Positions 7,932-15,922 of a stretch of 64,000 bases of DNA are shown here, one piece after another (the stretch's first letter is position 1; each line of letters begins with the position of its first letter). The notes beneath the pieces are model-generated. The model saw only the letters and a list, made by a program, of their open reading frames with translations. It was not told the origin of the DNA and searched no databases. Source of the stretch: Nocardioidaceae bacterium UBA4001 (GTDB taxonomy: Bacteria > Actinomycetota > Actinomycetes > Propionibacteriales > Nocardioidaceae); assembly GCA_002384855.1 (NCBI GenBank), contig DGBP01000061.1, positions 15,438-79,437 of the forward strand, in the 5' to 3' direction. Position numbers and translations under genes: made by a program.

Positions 7932-8390
7932 GTGGGCTCCTTCGACACCGTCACCTGGCAGGCACTGACCGCGATCCTGACCGCGGCCGCGCTCACCGCC
8001 ACCGTCCTGCTGTGGCGCCGTCGCGGACCTGTCGCGGGCCTGAGGATGCTCGCTGTCGCCCTGCTGCCCGCCGCCGCCTACCTCACCGGCACCCTCCGCG
8101 TGCTGTGGGAGATCGGCGACGCCGTGGTCCGCTGGGCGACCCGCCTCGTGCTCAGCCCCACCGTCTGGCTGGGGATCGCGCTGGCGGTGGCTGCCCTCGC
8201 GCTGTTCGTGCTGGCCGGGGCGCTGGGGCGTCGTCGTGCCGGCGCCGGACACGGCTCCCGCCGCCGGCAGGTGAGCCCCCCGTCGCGCCGGCCGGCGGGC
8301 GGCCCGGGCGCCTCCTCCGGAGGGACCGCGGGCGAGGACGACGACCTGGCCGACATCGAGGCGATCCTCGAGCGGCACGGGATCTCGTGA
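7932..8390 (+). CDS. Small membrane protein, unknown function
   Basis: A 152-aa protein with hydrophobic segments at about residues 9-27, 38-52 and 75-98, followed by a basic/Pro/Gly-rich linker and an acidic C-terminal helix (DDDLADIEAILERHGIS). I do not recognise a family beyond an actinobacterial conserved membrane protein. GTG start at 7932; a weak CAGGCT box six bases before it suggests a leaderless mRNA. Its stop overlaps the next GTG start (GTGA), so it heads a three-gene operon. Confidence 0.78.
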   Translation: MGSFDTVTWQALTAILTAAALTATVLLWRRRGPVAGLRMLAVALLPAAAYLTGTLRVLWEIGDAVVRWATRLVLSPTVWLGIALAVAALALFVLAGALGRRRAGAGHGSRRRQVSPPSRRPAGGPGASSGGTAGEDDDLADIEAILERHGIS

Positions 8391-9616
8391 CCCACCGCCG
8401 TTTCGACGAGCACGTCGTCCGGCACCGCCTGGCCGCCCGGCTGGACCGGGCGGTGGCCACGCTCCCGGAGTCGCCGGCGGGCCCGGTGTACGTCGTCGAC
8501 CTCGACGCCTTCGACCGCAACGCCGCGGACCTGGTTCGACGCGCCGGTGGGAAGCCGGTGCGGCTGGCCACCAAGTCCGTGAGGGTCCCCGCACTGGCCC
8601 GCCGGGCCTTGGACCGGCCCGGCTTCGCGGGTGTGCTCGCCTACAACCTCCGCGAGGCCCTGTGGCTGGCGGAGCACGAGGAACTCGCCGACGTCCTGGT
8701 CGGCTACCCCAGCGTGGACCGTCCTGCCCTGGCCCGCCTGGCCGGCGACGAGACGCTGGCTCAGCGGGTCGCCCTCATGGTCGACGACGTGGAACATCTC
8801 CGTCTCGTGGACTCCGTGAGGCCCGCCGGCGGACCCCCGGTGCGCGTCGTGATCGACGTCGACGCGGGCTTCCGGGCCGGCCCGGCCCACCTGGGACCCC
8901 GGCGGTCCCCGCTGAGGACGGCAGCCGACGTGGTGCGACTGGTCGACGAGGTCTCCCGGTGTCCGGGTTTCGACCTCGTCGGCGTGATGACCTACGAAGG
9001 GCAGGTCGCGGGGGTCCCGGACGTGGCGCCGGGCAACCCCGCTCGCTCGGCCGCGGTGCGCCGCATGAAGTCCGCCTCGCTCCACGACCTCCGGCGGCGT
9101 CGCGCCGAGATCGCCACGGCCCTCCAGGACCGCGGGGGCGTCGCCCTGTGGAACGCAGGAGGGAGCGGGAGCCTGGAGGTCTCGGCCGCGGCGCCCGAGG
9201 TCACGGAGGTGACCGCCGGGTCTGGGCTGCTGGTGCCGCACCTGTTCGACCACTACCGCAGCTTCGTGCCGCGGCCAGCGGCCTGGTTCGGCCTGCCCGT
9301 CGTACGCCGCCCCGGGCCGGGACTGGTCACCGTCGCCGGGGGCGGGCTGATCGCCTCGGGGCCCGCGGGCCGCGACCGCGCTCCCCTCCCCTGGGCGCCC
9401 CCGGGCCTTGCGCTCACCGCCATGGAGGGGGCAGGCGAGGTCCAGACACCCCTGCACGGGCCGGGCGTCGACCTGCTCGGCATCGGCGACGTCGTGTGGT
9501 TCCGGCACGCCAAGGCGGGAGAGCCGGCCGAGCACACCGCGGTCGTGCACCTGGTGTCTGGGGAGCGCGTGGTCGAGTCGGTCCCCACCTACCGCGGGCT
9601 GGGCCTGACGTGGTGA
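8387..9616 (+). CDS. Amino acid deaminase/aldolase-like PLP enzyme
   Basis: A PLP-dependent enzyme of the alanine-racemase fold-type III superfamily (D-threonine aldolase-like), 409 aa. The N-terminal TIM barrel carries the likely Schiff-base lysine K63 in VRLATKSVR and a conserved VMTYEGQVAGV. A C-terminal beta domain contains LTAMEGAGEVQTP and GDVVWFRHAKAGE. Databases call such proteins amino acid deaminase/aldolase; the substrate is undetermined. GTG at 8387 overlaps the upstream stop by four bases, and its own stop overlaps the next start likewise. Confidence 0.85.
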   Translation: MTHRRFDEHVVRHRLAARLDRAVATLPESPAGPVYVVDLDAFDRNAADLVRRAGGKPVRLATKSVRVPALARRALDRPGFAGVLAYNLREALWLAEHEELADVLVGYPSVDRPALARLAGDETLAQRVALMVDDVEHLRLVDSVRPAGGPPVRVVIDVDAGFRAGPAHLGPRRSPLRTAADVVRLVDEVSRCPGFDLVGVMTYEGQVAGVPDVAPGNPARSAAVRRMKSASLHDLRRRRAEIATALQDRGGVALWNAGGSGSLEVSAAAPEVTEVTAGSGLLVPHLFDHYRSFVPRPAAWFGLPVVRRPGPGLVTVAGGGLIASGPAGRDRAPLPWAPPGLALTAMEGAGEVQTPLHGPGVDLLGIGDVVWFRHAKAGEPAEHTAVVHLVSGERVVESVPTYRGLGLTW

Positions 9617-10221
9617 GCCCGCCGTGGCGTCGACGCGTCGCCGAGGTGGCCGACCTCCTGGTGTGGTCCACCCTGATGCGGCCGCCGACCCTCGGCCCTG
9701 CCCGGCTCATCTGCGTCGACGGTCACGCCGGCTCGGGCAAGTCGACACTCGGCGAGGAGCTCGCGGCCGCCGCCGTGGCGGAGGGGTCGGCCGACCTGGT
9801 GCACCTCGACGACCTCCTCGACGGGTGGGAGGGCCTTGCGGACGTGGCCGGGACGCTCGAGCGCGACGTGCTGGGACCGCTCGTCGAGGGCCGGACCGGC
9901 CGGTACCGCCGCTACGACTGGCACGAGGAGCGTTTCGGCGACCTGGTGGAGGTCGCGCCGGTGGACCTGCTCGTGGTCGAGGGGGTCGGCGCCGGGGCCA
10001 GGTCCTACGCCCACCTGGTCACCACCCTGGTCTGGGTCGACGCCCCTCCCGCCCTCTGCCTGGACAGAGGCATCGCCCGTGATGGCGAGAAGCTGCGCCC
10101 CCGGTGGGTGCGGTGGCGCGAGCAGGAGCTCGAGCTCTTCCGGCGCGAGCGCAGCCGGGAACGGGCCGACGTGGTCGTCGACGGCACCGGCGAGGCCGAG
10201 CGCGCGGTCGTCTGGGTCTGA
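9613..10221 (+). CDS. P-loop ATP-binding protein, uridine-kinase-like
   Basis: A 202-aa P-loop NTPase resembling small nucleoside or uridine kinases. Walker A is GHAGSGKST at residues 37-45; HLDDLLDGWEGL follows as in uridine kinase-like proteins, then LLVVEGVGAG and an R/E-rich region WREQELELFRRERSRERAD. Substrate not predictable. GTG at 9613 overlaps the preceding stop (GTGA); an internal in-frame ATG at 9676 is possible but would give no coupling. Last gene of the plus-strand trio. Confidence 0.82.
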   Translation: MSPPWRRRVAEVADLLVWSTLMRPPTLGPARLICVDGHAGSGKSTLGEELAAAAVAEGSADLVHLDDLLDGWEGLADVAGTLERDVLGPLVEGRTGRYRRYDWHEERFGDLVEVAPVDLLVVEGVGAGARSYAHLVTTLVWVDAPPALCLDRGIARDGEKLRPRWVRWREQELELFRRERSRERADVVVDGTGEAERAVVWV

Positions 10222-10260
10222 CCGCGACACCCGGGGGTCCGGGCAGAGCGGCTCAGCGGC

Positions 10261-10551
10261 TCAGCGGCGGGAGGCGACCCCGCCTCCGGAGAAGATCACC
10301 GACAGTCCGAGCACGTAGCCGAAGTCGTACCAGGCGCCGTCGTTGTCCACCTCGTAGATGCCCACCGAGTCGGAGAACAGCGACACCACGAAGGTCACCG
10401 GCGTGATGAAGCCGTGCCAGAGCCCGTAGAGGAAGCCTGCGTCGGCACCGCGGCCTCCCGCGGCCTCGTTGGCGCCGGCCGCGCAGGAGGTGAGGGCGAC
10501 GAGGCCGACCACGAGCATCAGGACGAGCAGCAGGTTCTTGTTCCTGGTCAC
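10261..10551 (-). CDS. Small predicted lipoprotein
   Basis: A 96-aa protein with a signal peptide (VTRNKNLLLVLMLVVGLVAL) and lipobox LTSC, lipidated Cys23. The mature part has two conserved-looking hydrophobic stretches around YGLWHGFITPVTFVVSLF and GAWYDFGYVLGLSVIF, so it may insert in the membrane as well as being lipid-anchored. GTG at 10551 has GGAGG directly against it (short spacing), so the exact start is uncertain. Similar short YGLWHGF proteins occur widely but lack a function. Confidence 0.75.
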   Translation of the reverse strand: MTRNKNLLLVLMLVVGLVALTSCAAGANEAAGGRGADAGFLYGLWHGFITPVTFVVSLFSDSVGIYEVDNDGAWYDFGYVLGLSVIFSGGGVASRR

Positions 10552-10592
10552 CCCTCCACGATCGGCAGCGCGGCACTGCGGTGCAACCGGCT

Positions 10593-11591
10593 TTACGTCA
10601 TCACCGGACGCTGCGCGGGAACGCTCTGTGTGTAGTCGGCGAAAGTGCGCTCGACCTCGAACCCAGCACGGCGGTAGATCCCAAGCGCACCGGTGGGGTT
10701 CTCCGAGTCCACGTCGAGGGCGGCCTCGTCGTACCCCGCGGCGTGGTACTCCGCCAGGACATGCCGGAGGAGCAGTCCGGCCAGGCCCCGGCCACGGTGC
10801 TCGCGGCGCGTGCCGACCTTGGCCACGAACGCCTCGCGTCGACCCGTCTGCTGCTGGTAGGCGTCGTACTCGTTGCTCTGGACGTAGGAGACCACGTGGT
10901 CGGGGTGGTCCCGCTCGACGAGCACGACGCTGAGCTCGGGACGGAAGCTGCGGCTGCCGGTGACCCACTGCCTCCACATCGTCTCCGACCAGGGGGTGAA
11001 GTTCGGGTGGTCGACGAAAGCGGCGTTGTGCGCGGCGAGCATCGACTCCGACAGGGTGGGGGCGTAGGTCCGCAGCAGGAGGTCCTCGGGCACCGGCGGC
11101 GGGGGCTCGAGCGGTCGCGACAGGTCCACGCGCATCGTGAAGCTCCACCGGCTCGGACGCATCCCGACCTCGGCCATGAGCGACGCCTGGTCGGTGTCGC
11201 CCTCGACGCCGGAGCACGTCAGCAGGGCAGCCAGGCCAGGATGCCGCTCCCGGTGAGCCTCGAGAGCCCGCCCGTGCATCGCCGCCACGAGCCGTCTGCC
11301 CACCCCACGACCCCGGACGTCGGGTCGGACCCCGCCGTCGAGGGCCACCTTGTGCAGCGACTCGGCGGCGGACCGCGGATAGACGCAGAAGTAGCCGACC
11401 AGGTCGTTGCCGGCGAACGCACCGACGAGGTCCCGCGCGGGGTCGAGGTCCGGGTTGGCCATCGCCTCGGCCAGATCCGGCTCGTTGTAGTGCTCCCCCG
11501 TCCGGTCCACCTCCTCGATGGCGGCGAGGAGGATGTTCCAGGCAGGGATGTCGGCCGGGGTCAGTGCCCGCAGGTCCACGTCGAGGTCCAC
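10593..11591 (-). CDS. Tandem GNAT-family N-acetyltransferase
   Basis: A 332-aa protein with two GNAT domains. The N-terminal domain has the acetyl-CoA-binding RGRGVG at 93-98; the C-terminal domain has RGRGLA at 266-271 followed by SENPTGALGIYRRAGFE. The two-domain plan recalls mycothiol synthase (MshD), but the identity is not close enough to name it. GTG at 11591; TAGCCT at 11598-11603 ends six bases upstream, suggesting a leaderless transcript. Confidence 0.87.
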   Translation of the reverse strand: MDLDVDLRALTPADIPAWNILLAAIEEVDRTGEHYNEPDLAEAMANPDLDPARDLVGAFAGNDLVGYFCVYPRSAAESLHKVALDGGVRPDVRGRGVGRRLVAAMHGRALEAHRERHPGLAALLTCSGVEGDTDQASLMAEVGMRPSRWSFTMRVDLSRPLEPPPPVPEDLLLRTYAPTLSESMLAAHNAAFVDHPNFTPWSETMWRQWVTGSRSFRPELSVVLVERDHPDHVVSYVQSNEYDAYQQQTGRREAFVAKVGTRREHRGRGLAGLLLRHVLAEYHAAGYDEAALDVDSENPTGALGIYRRAGFEVERTFADYTQSVPAQRPVMT

Positions 11592-11597
11592 CCGACG

Positions 11598-11603
11598 AGG
11601 CTA
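11598..11603 (-). promoter_or_regulatory. -10 box for leaderless GNAT gene
   Basis: TAGCCT on the minus strand, six bases before the GTG start at 11591, the same geometry as at the histidine kinase gene. Confidence 0.4.
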
Positions 11604-11634
11604 GGGCCCGGCCGGGCGGAGCCGCACCGGGTTT

Positions 11635-12150
11635 TCAGGAGTCCTGTCGGCCGGCGCCGGGGTCCCCGGTGGCTCGAGCCCGCATGACCCGGCGCAGCTG
11701 CTTGACCTGCTCCACGGCCCGCTCGCCGTCGGAGCCCTGGATGCCCATGGCGGAAGCGACCGAGCCGTCGGTCAGCTCGATGATCGCCCACGGCCCGCCC
11801 GCGCGGAGCGTGACCCGGGCCACGCTCTCCCAGGGGTGCAGCCGCTTCCTGAAGCCGTTGACGGTCAGCAGGCCGTCCTCGCGGACCTCCACACGGGACC
11901 GCCCGAGGGCGTAGCCGACGAGGACCGCGACCAGCCCGAACAGCACCACGGTCAGCCGCTGGAGCAGCGTGAAGGCCTCACGGACGTGAGGGGGGAAGGC
12001 AACCCAGATCACCGCGACCACGCCGAAGAGCAGGGCCCCCAGCACCCACGTGGCGACCCGGATCCCGATCGGACGGAAGACCACCGGTAAGGGCGTGCCG
12101 GGTCCGGGCCGGGAAGGGGCACCGGAGGACGGCTCAGAGGCGGCAGGCAT
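11635..12150 (-). CDS. PH-domain membrane protein downstream of hisG
   Basis: A 171-aa protein with two membrane helices (about residues 32-52 and 62-84) followed by a PH-like domain (SRVEVREDGLLTVNGFRKR, HPWESVARVTL). Such proteins are common in actinobacteria next to hisG; function unknown. The ATG at 12150 lies inside the last codons of hisG (17-base overlap), so it is co-transcribed with hisE-hisG. Confidence 0.83.
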   Translation of the reverse strand: MPAASEPSSGAPSRPGPGTPLPVVFRPIGIRVATWVLGALLFGVVAVIWVAFPPHVREAFTLLQRLTVVLFGLVAVLVGYALGRSRVEVREDGLLTVNGFRKRLHPWESVARVTLRAGGPWAIIELTDGSVASAMGIQGSDGERAVEQVKQLRRVMRARATGDPGAGRQDS

Positions 12151-13006
12151 GGATGTCCGTCACCAGGATTCCGCGCGCCCCGATCTCCCAGAGCGCGTCC
12201 ATCAGCCGCTGCGCCCCGTCGCGCGGCACCATCGAGCGCACCGCCACCCAGCCCTCCCGGTGGAGCGGCGAGACCGTCGGGCTCTCGATGCCCGGGGTCA
12301 GCGCGACGGCCTCCTCGACCCGGTCCGCGCTGATGTCGTAGTCCATCATCACGTAGGCGCGGGCGACGAGGACGCCTTCGAGGCGCCGGCGGAAGATCTC
12401 GAGCCCCGCCGGGACCTGGTCGCCGGCCCGGCTGACCAGCACCGCCTCGGAGTCGAGGATCGGGTCGAGCACGACCTCGAGCCCCGCCTGCCGCAGCGTC
12501 GAGCCGGTCTCCACGACGTCGGCGATCACGTCCGCCACGCCGAGCTGGATGCTGGTCTCGACGGCCCCGTCCAGTCGGGTCACCGTCGCGTCGATGCCGT
12601 GCTCCTCCAGGAACCGGCGCACCACGCCGTCGTAGGACGTGGCGATCCGCTTGCTCCGGAGGTCCTCGACCGAGCCGACCGTCCCGGGCCGCGCGGCGAA
12701 CCGGAACCGGGAGCGCCCGAACCCCAGCGTGAGCACCTCCTCGGCCTTCGCGCCGGAGTCGAGGAGCAGGTCGCGGCCGGTGATGCCGATGTCGAGCGTC
12801 CCCTCCCCGACGTACAACGCGATGTCGCGCGGGCGCAGGTAGAAGAACTCGACGTCGTTCTCGGGGTCGCTGAGCGTCAGCTCCTTGGAGTCGCTGCGCT
12901 GGCGGTAGCCGGCCTCACGCAGCATCTCCGAGGCGGCCTGCGACAGCGAGCCCTTGTTGGGGATCGCTACCCGCAAGGTGCTCGACGGGGTGGGGGTGGT
13001 GGTCAT
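12134..13006 (-). CDS. hisG: ATP phosphoribosyltransferase (long form)
   Basis: First step of histidine synthesis: ATP + PRPP to phosphoribosyl-ATP. 290 aa, the long HisG type, with a catalytic domain of two lobes (LRVAIPNKGSLSQAA near the N-terminus, SIQLGVADVIADVVETGSTL as PRPP-binding loop) and a C-terminal regulatory domain of about 75 residues for His feedback (SPTVSPLHREGWVAVRSMV). ATG at 13006 chosen over the longer frame because homology starts there. Preceded by hisE by 38 bases. Confidence 0.96.
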   Translation of the reverse strand: MTTTPTPSSTLRVAIPNKGSLSQAASEMLREAGYRQRSDSKELTLSDPENDVEFFYLRPRDIALYVGEGTLDIGITGRDLLLDSGAKAEEVLTLGFGRSRFRFAARPGTVGSVEDLRSKRIATSYDGVVRRFLEEHGIDATVTRLDGAVETSIQLGVADVIADVVETGSTLRQAGLEVVLDPILDSEAVLVSRAGDQVPAGLEIFRRRLEGVLVARAYVMMDYDISADRVEEAVALTPGIESPTVSPLHREGWVAVRSMVPRDGAQRLMDALWEIGARGILVTDIHACRL

Positions 13007-13044
13007 CTCCGGTCTTCCTGCTCGCGGCGTGGTGGGGGGCTGGC

Positions 13045-13308
13045 TCACAGGTGGGCGTAGACCTCGTCGAGCGTGACGCCGCTGGCGAGCATCAGCACCT
13101 GGGCGTGGTACAGCAGCTGGCTGATCTCCTCCGCGGTCCGCTCGCGACCCTCGTGCTCGGCGGCCATCCACGACTCGGCGGCCTCCTCGACCAGCTTCTT
13201 GCCGATCGTGTGCACGCCGGCGTCGAGCGCCTGGACGGTGCCGGAGCCGTCGGGGCGGGTCCGGGCCTTCTCGCTGAGCTCGGCCCAGAGCTCGTCGAAC
13301 GTCTTCAT
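13045..13308 (-). CDS. hisE: Phosphoribosyl-ATP pyrophosphatase
   Basis: Second step of histidine synthesis: phosphoribosyl-ATP hydrolysis to phosphoribosyl-AMP. 87 aa, an all-alpha MazG-type fold. Metal-binding Glu/Asp set is visible in KKLVEEAAESWMAAEHEG and EISQLLYHAQVLML. ATG at 13308. First gene of hisE-hisG-PH protein, as in Streptomyces. Confidence 0.95.
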   Translation of the reverse strand: MKTFDELWAELSEKARTRPDGSGTVQALDAGVHTIGKKLVEEAAESWMAAEHEGRERTAEEISQLLYHAQVLMLASGVTLDEVYAHL

Positions 13309-13366
13309 CGCAGGACCTTCTCGGTGGAGTGGCGCGTGCGTCCGCGGCTCGCGGGCGCGCGGTGCA

Positions 13367-13372
13367 AGCCTA
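13367..13372 (-). promoter_or_regulatory. Candidate -10 box for hisE-hisG
   Basis: TAGGCT on the minus strand, 58 nt upstream of hisE, in the 153-bp gap after ribH. No -35 seen; the rest of the gap holds only GC-rich inverted repeats without a T-tract. Confidence 0.35.
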
Positions 13373-13461
13373 CGGCGTCCGGGGTACGGCGCCCCGGGTG
13401 CCTCCTGTCGCGCGAGACGCACGTCACGCGGGAGCAGCCCGTCACCCGGGACGCGGCACGA

Positions 13462-13950
13462 TCAGCTCGGGTAGCCCCGGCGGATGTCGCGCAGGACGCT
13501 CGCGGTGCGCAGCGCAGCCACCGTGGCCTCGTACCCCTTGTCCTCCCGGGACCCCTCGAGGCCGGCACGGTCGAGCGCCTGCTGCTCGTCGTCGCAGGTG
13601 AGCAGACCGAAGCCGACCGCCGCCCCCGTGTCGAGCGCCACCCGGTTGAGGCCGTCGGTGGCGGCGGAGCAGACGTACTCGAAGTGCGGCGTGCCGCCAC
13701 GGATCACCACGCCGAGCGCGACGACAGCCTCGTAGCCCTTCTCGGCCAACGCGGCGGCGACGACCGGGAGCTCGAAGGAGCCGGGGACCCGGACCACTGT
13801 GGGCGCCTCGACGCGGCACGCCTCCAGCGCCCGCCGGGCCCCGGCGAGGAGACCGTCCATCACCGTCACGTGCCAGCTCGCGGCAACCACCGCGACCCGC
13901 AGGTCGTGGCAGTCCACCGGGGTGATGTCGGGTGCCCCTTCGCCGCTCAT
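13462..13950 (-). CDS. ribH: 6,7-dimethyl-8-ribityllumazine synthase
   Basis: Penultimate step of riboflavin synthesis: condenses the ribitylamino-uracil with 3,4-dihydroxy-2-butanone 4-phosphate. 162 aa, normal length. Landmarks: VVAASWH, VPGSFELPVVAAALA, the substrate loop ALGVVIRGGTPHFEYV with catalytic His, and a C-terminal NR-type helix. ATG at 13950 overlaps the ribBA stop by four bases. Last gene of the rib operon. Confidence 0.97.
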   Translation of the reverse strand: MSGEGAPDITPVDCHDLRVAVVAASWHVTVMDGLLAGARRALEACRVEAPTVVRVPGSFELPVVAAALAEKGYEAVVALGVVIRGGTPHFEYVCSAATDGLNRVALDTGAAVGFGLLTCDDEQQALDRAGLEGSREDKGYEATVAALRTASVLRDIRRGYPS

Positions 13951-15197
13951 CGGCTCGCTCCATCGGTCGTGGTGGTGCCCAGGCCGGGCAGGTCGTGGCC
14001 CATCCGGTCCCGCTTGGTCAGCAGGTAGGCCAGGTTGTGGTCGTTGGGCCTCGGGGTCAGCCGTACCCGCTCGGTGACGGCGACGCCGTACTCCTCGAGG
14101 CCGGTGGTCTTCGCGGGGTTGTTGGTGAGCAGCCGGACCGAGCGCACCCCGAGGTCGCGAAGGATCTGCGTGGCTGCGCCGTAGTGGCGGGCGTCTGCGG
14201 GGAGACCGAGGTCGAGGTTCGCGTCGACGGTGTCCCGGCCGCCGTCCTGGAGCTGGTAGGCCTGCAGCTTCGCGACCAGGCCGATCCCGCGACCCTCGTG
14301 GCCGCGCAGGTAGACCACCACGCCGCGTCCCTCCTCGACGATCCGCTCGAGCGCCTCTTCGAGCTGGGGGCCGCAGTCGCAGCGCCTGGAGCCGAACACG
14401 TCGCCGGTGAGGCACTCGGAGTGGACCCGCGTCAGCACGTCCTCACCGCCGCCGAGGTCACCGTGCACCAGCGCGATGTGCTCGGAGTCGTCGATGGTGA
14501 TCCGGTAGCCGTAGGCGGTGAAGTCGCCGTAGGCGGTGGGCAACCGGGTCTCGGCCGCCCGCACCACGTGCGTCTCGTGGCGGCGACGGTAGTGGATCAG
14601 GTCCTCGATGGAGATCATCGTGAGGCCGTGCTCGTCGGCGAAGTCCCGCAGCTCCTGGCCGCGCTTCATGGTGCCGTCGTCGTTGACCACCTCGGCGATC
14701 ACCCCGGCCGGGGGAAGCCCCGCCAGGCGGGCGAGGTCCACCGACGCCTCGGTGTGGCCGGGCCGGACCAGCACCCCGCCCTCCACGTAGCGCAGCGGGA
14801 ACACGTGACCCGGCTGCGTGATCTCGAACGGCTCGGTGGCCGAGTCGTTGAGCACCCGCACCGTGTGAGAACGGTCGGCGGCGGAGATGCCCGTGGTCAC
14901 GCCGTCGCGCGCGTCGACCGAGACCGTGTAGGCGGTCCGGTGACGGTCGCGGTTGTGCGGCGTCATCAGCGGGATGCCGAGCCGGTCCAGGGTGTCCGCG
15001 GTCATCGGCGCGCAGATCACGCCCGAGGAGTACCTGGTCATGAACGCCATCAGCTCCGGCGTGGACCTGCTGGCGGCGAAGATCAGGTCGCCCTCGTTCT
15101 CGCGGTCCTCGTCGTCGACGACCACCACCGCCTTGCCGGCCGCGATGTCGGCGATCGCCTCCTCCACACGGTCCAGCCTCACCCGGGGCGCGCTCAT
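13947..15197 (-). CDS. ribBA: Bifunctional DHBP synthase / GTP cyclohydrolase II
   Basis: A fusion enzyme supplying both riboflavin precursors. N-terminal 3,4-dihydroxy-2-butanone 4-phosphate synthase: acidic metal site DDEDRENEGDL at 28-38 and RPGHTEASVDLARLAG. C-terminal GTP cyclohydrolase II: zinc cysteines in HSECLTGDVFGSRRCDCG and GHEGRGIGL. 416 aa, as expected. ATG at 15197; overlaps ribM upstream and ribH downstream by four bases each. In Streptomyces the same gene is called ribA. Confidence 0.97.
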   Translation of the reverse strand: MSAPRVRLDRVEEAIADIAAGKAVVVVDDEDRENEGDLIFAASRSTPELMAFMTRYSSGVICAPMTADTLDRLGIPLMTPHNRDRHRTAYTVSVDARDGVTTGISAADRSHTVRVLNDSATEPFEITQPGHVFPLRYVEGGVLVRPGHTEASVDLARLAGLPPAGVIAEVVNDDGTMKRGQELRDFADEHGLTMISIEDLIHYRRRHETHVVRAAETRLPTAYGDFTAYGYRITIDDSEHIALVHGDLGGGEDVLTRVHSECLTGDVFGSRRCDCGPQLEEALERIVEEGRGVVVYLRGHEGRGIGLVAKLQAYQLQDGGRDTVDANLDLGLPADARHYGAATQILRDLGVRSVRLLTNNPAKTTGLEEYGVAVTERVRLTPRPNDHNLAYLLTKRDRMGHDLPGLGTTTTDGASR

Positions 15198-15922
15198 GCG
15201 GCCACCTCCTCGTGTACGTCGACGTGGTCGGCCCGGTCGGCCGCCCGCCGGACCTGGACCCAGGTCCGGAAGCCCCAGACGCAGAACGCGCCGTAGAGCA
15301 GGTACAACGCCGCGGACGGGTAGTACCCGGCCTGCAGCAGGAGCGGGACGCCCACGACGTCGACCGCGATCCAGATCAGCCAGAACTCGATCCAGCCCCG
15401 CGCCATCCCGTAGGTCGCCAGGATCGACCCCGTGAGGATCCAGGCGTCCGGCAGCGGGCCCCACGAGCCCAGCGCGTCCAGCACGATGGAGAAGACCGTC
15501 GTGCCGACGACGGCGAGCACCGCGAGCTGCGCCCAGCCGGCGGGACCCGCCCAGCGCGGGAGGATCGCGCCCCCGTCGGCGGGCGTCCCTGCCTCGGAGG
15601 GTGCGGCCTCGTCGACGGGCACGGCGACGCGCCGGCTCTGCGACCAGCGGTGCCAGCCGTAGACCGACACCGCGAGGAAGAACACCTGCCGGCCGGCCTG
15701 GCCCCACAGGTCGTGCACCTGCGGCTTGTCGAGGATGCCGCCGACGAACACTGTGAAGAGCACGAGGTTGCCGGCGATCCCGACCGGCCACGCCCACACC
15801 CTGCGGCGCATGCCACCGACCGCGCTCGCGATGCCGAAGCCGTTGCCGACGACCTCGCGCACGAGGATCGCCGATGACCCGATCGTGACGCTGCCCTCGA
15901 GCAGCCAGTCGAGCAGGTTCAC
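15194..15922 (-). CDS. ribM: PnuC-family riboflavin transporter (RibM/PnuX-like)
   Basis: An integral membrane protein of the PnuC family, 242 aa, with about six to seven hydrophobic segments. A cytoplasmic loop rich in Ala/Pro lies around residues 100-125. PnuC proteins carry nicotinamide riboside, but its place inside an FMN-riboswitch operon, between riboflavin synthase and ribBA, matches ribM of Streptomyces davawensis and pnuX of Corynebacterium, which move riboflavin; I infer that role. GTG at 15922 overlaps the ribE stop. Its Shine-Dalgarno is the GAGGAG repeat that encodes the Glu tail of RibE. Confidence 0.85.
   Translation of the reverse strand: MNLLDWLLEGSVTIGSSAILVREVVGNGFGIASAVGGMRRRVWAWPVGIAGNLVLFTVFVGGILDKPQVHDLWGQAGRQVFFLAVSVYGWHRWSQSRRVAVPVDEAAPSEAGTPADGGAILPRWAGPAGWAQLAVLAVVGTTVFSIVLDALGSWGPLPDAWILTGSILATYGMARGWIEFWLIWIAVDVVGVPLLLQAGYYPSAALYLLYGAFCVWGFRTWVQVRRAADRADHVDVHEEVAA

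Noticed and set aside
10222..10262. Short direct repeat GCGGCTCA between convergent genes
   Set aside because: Only two to three imperfect units, probably chance.
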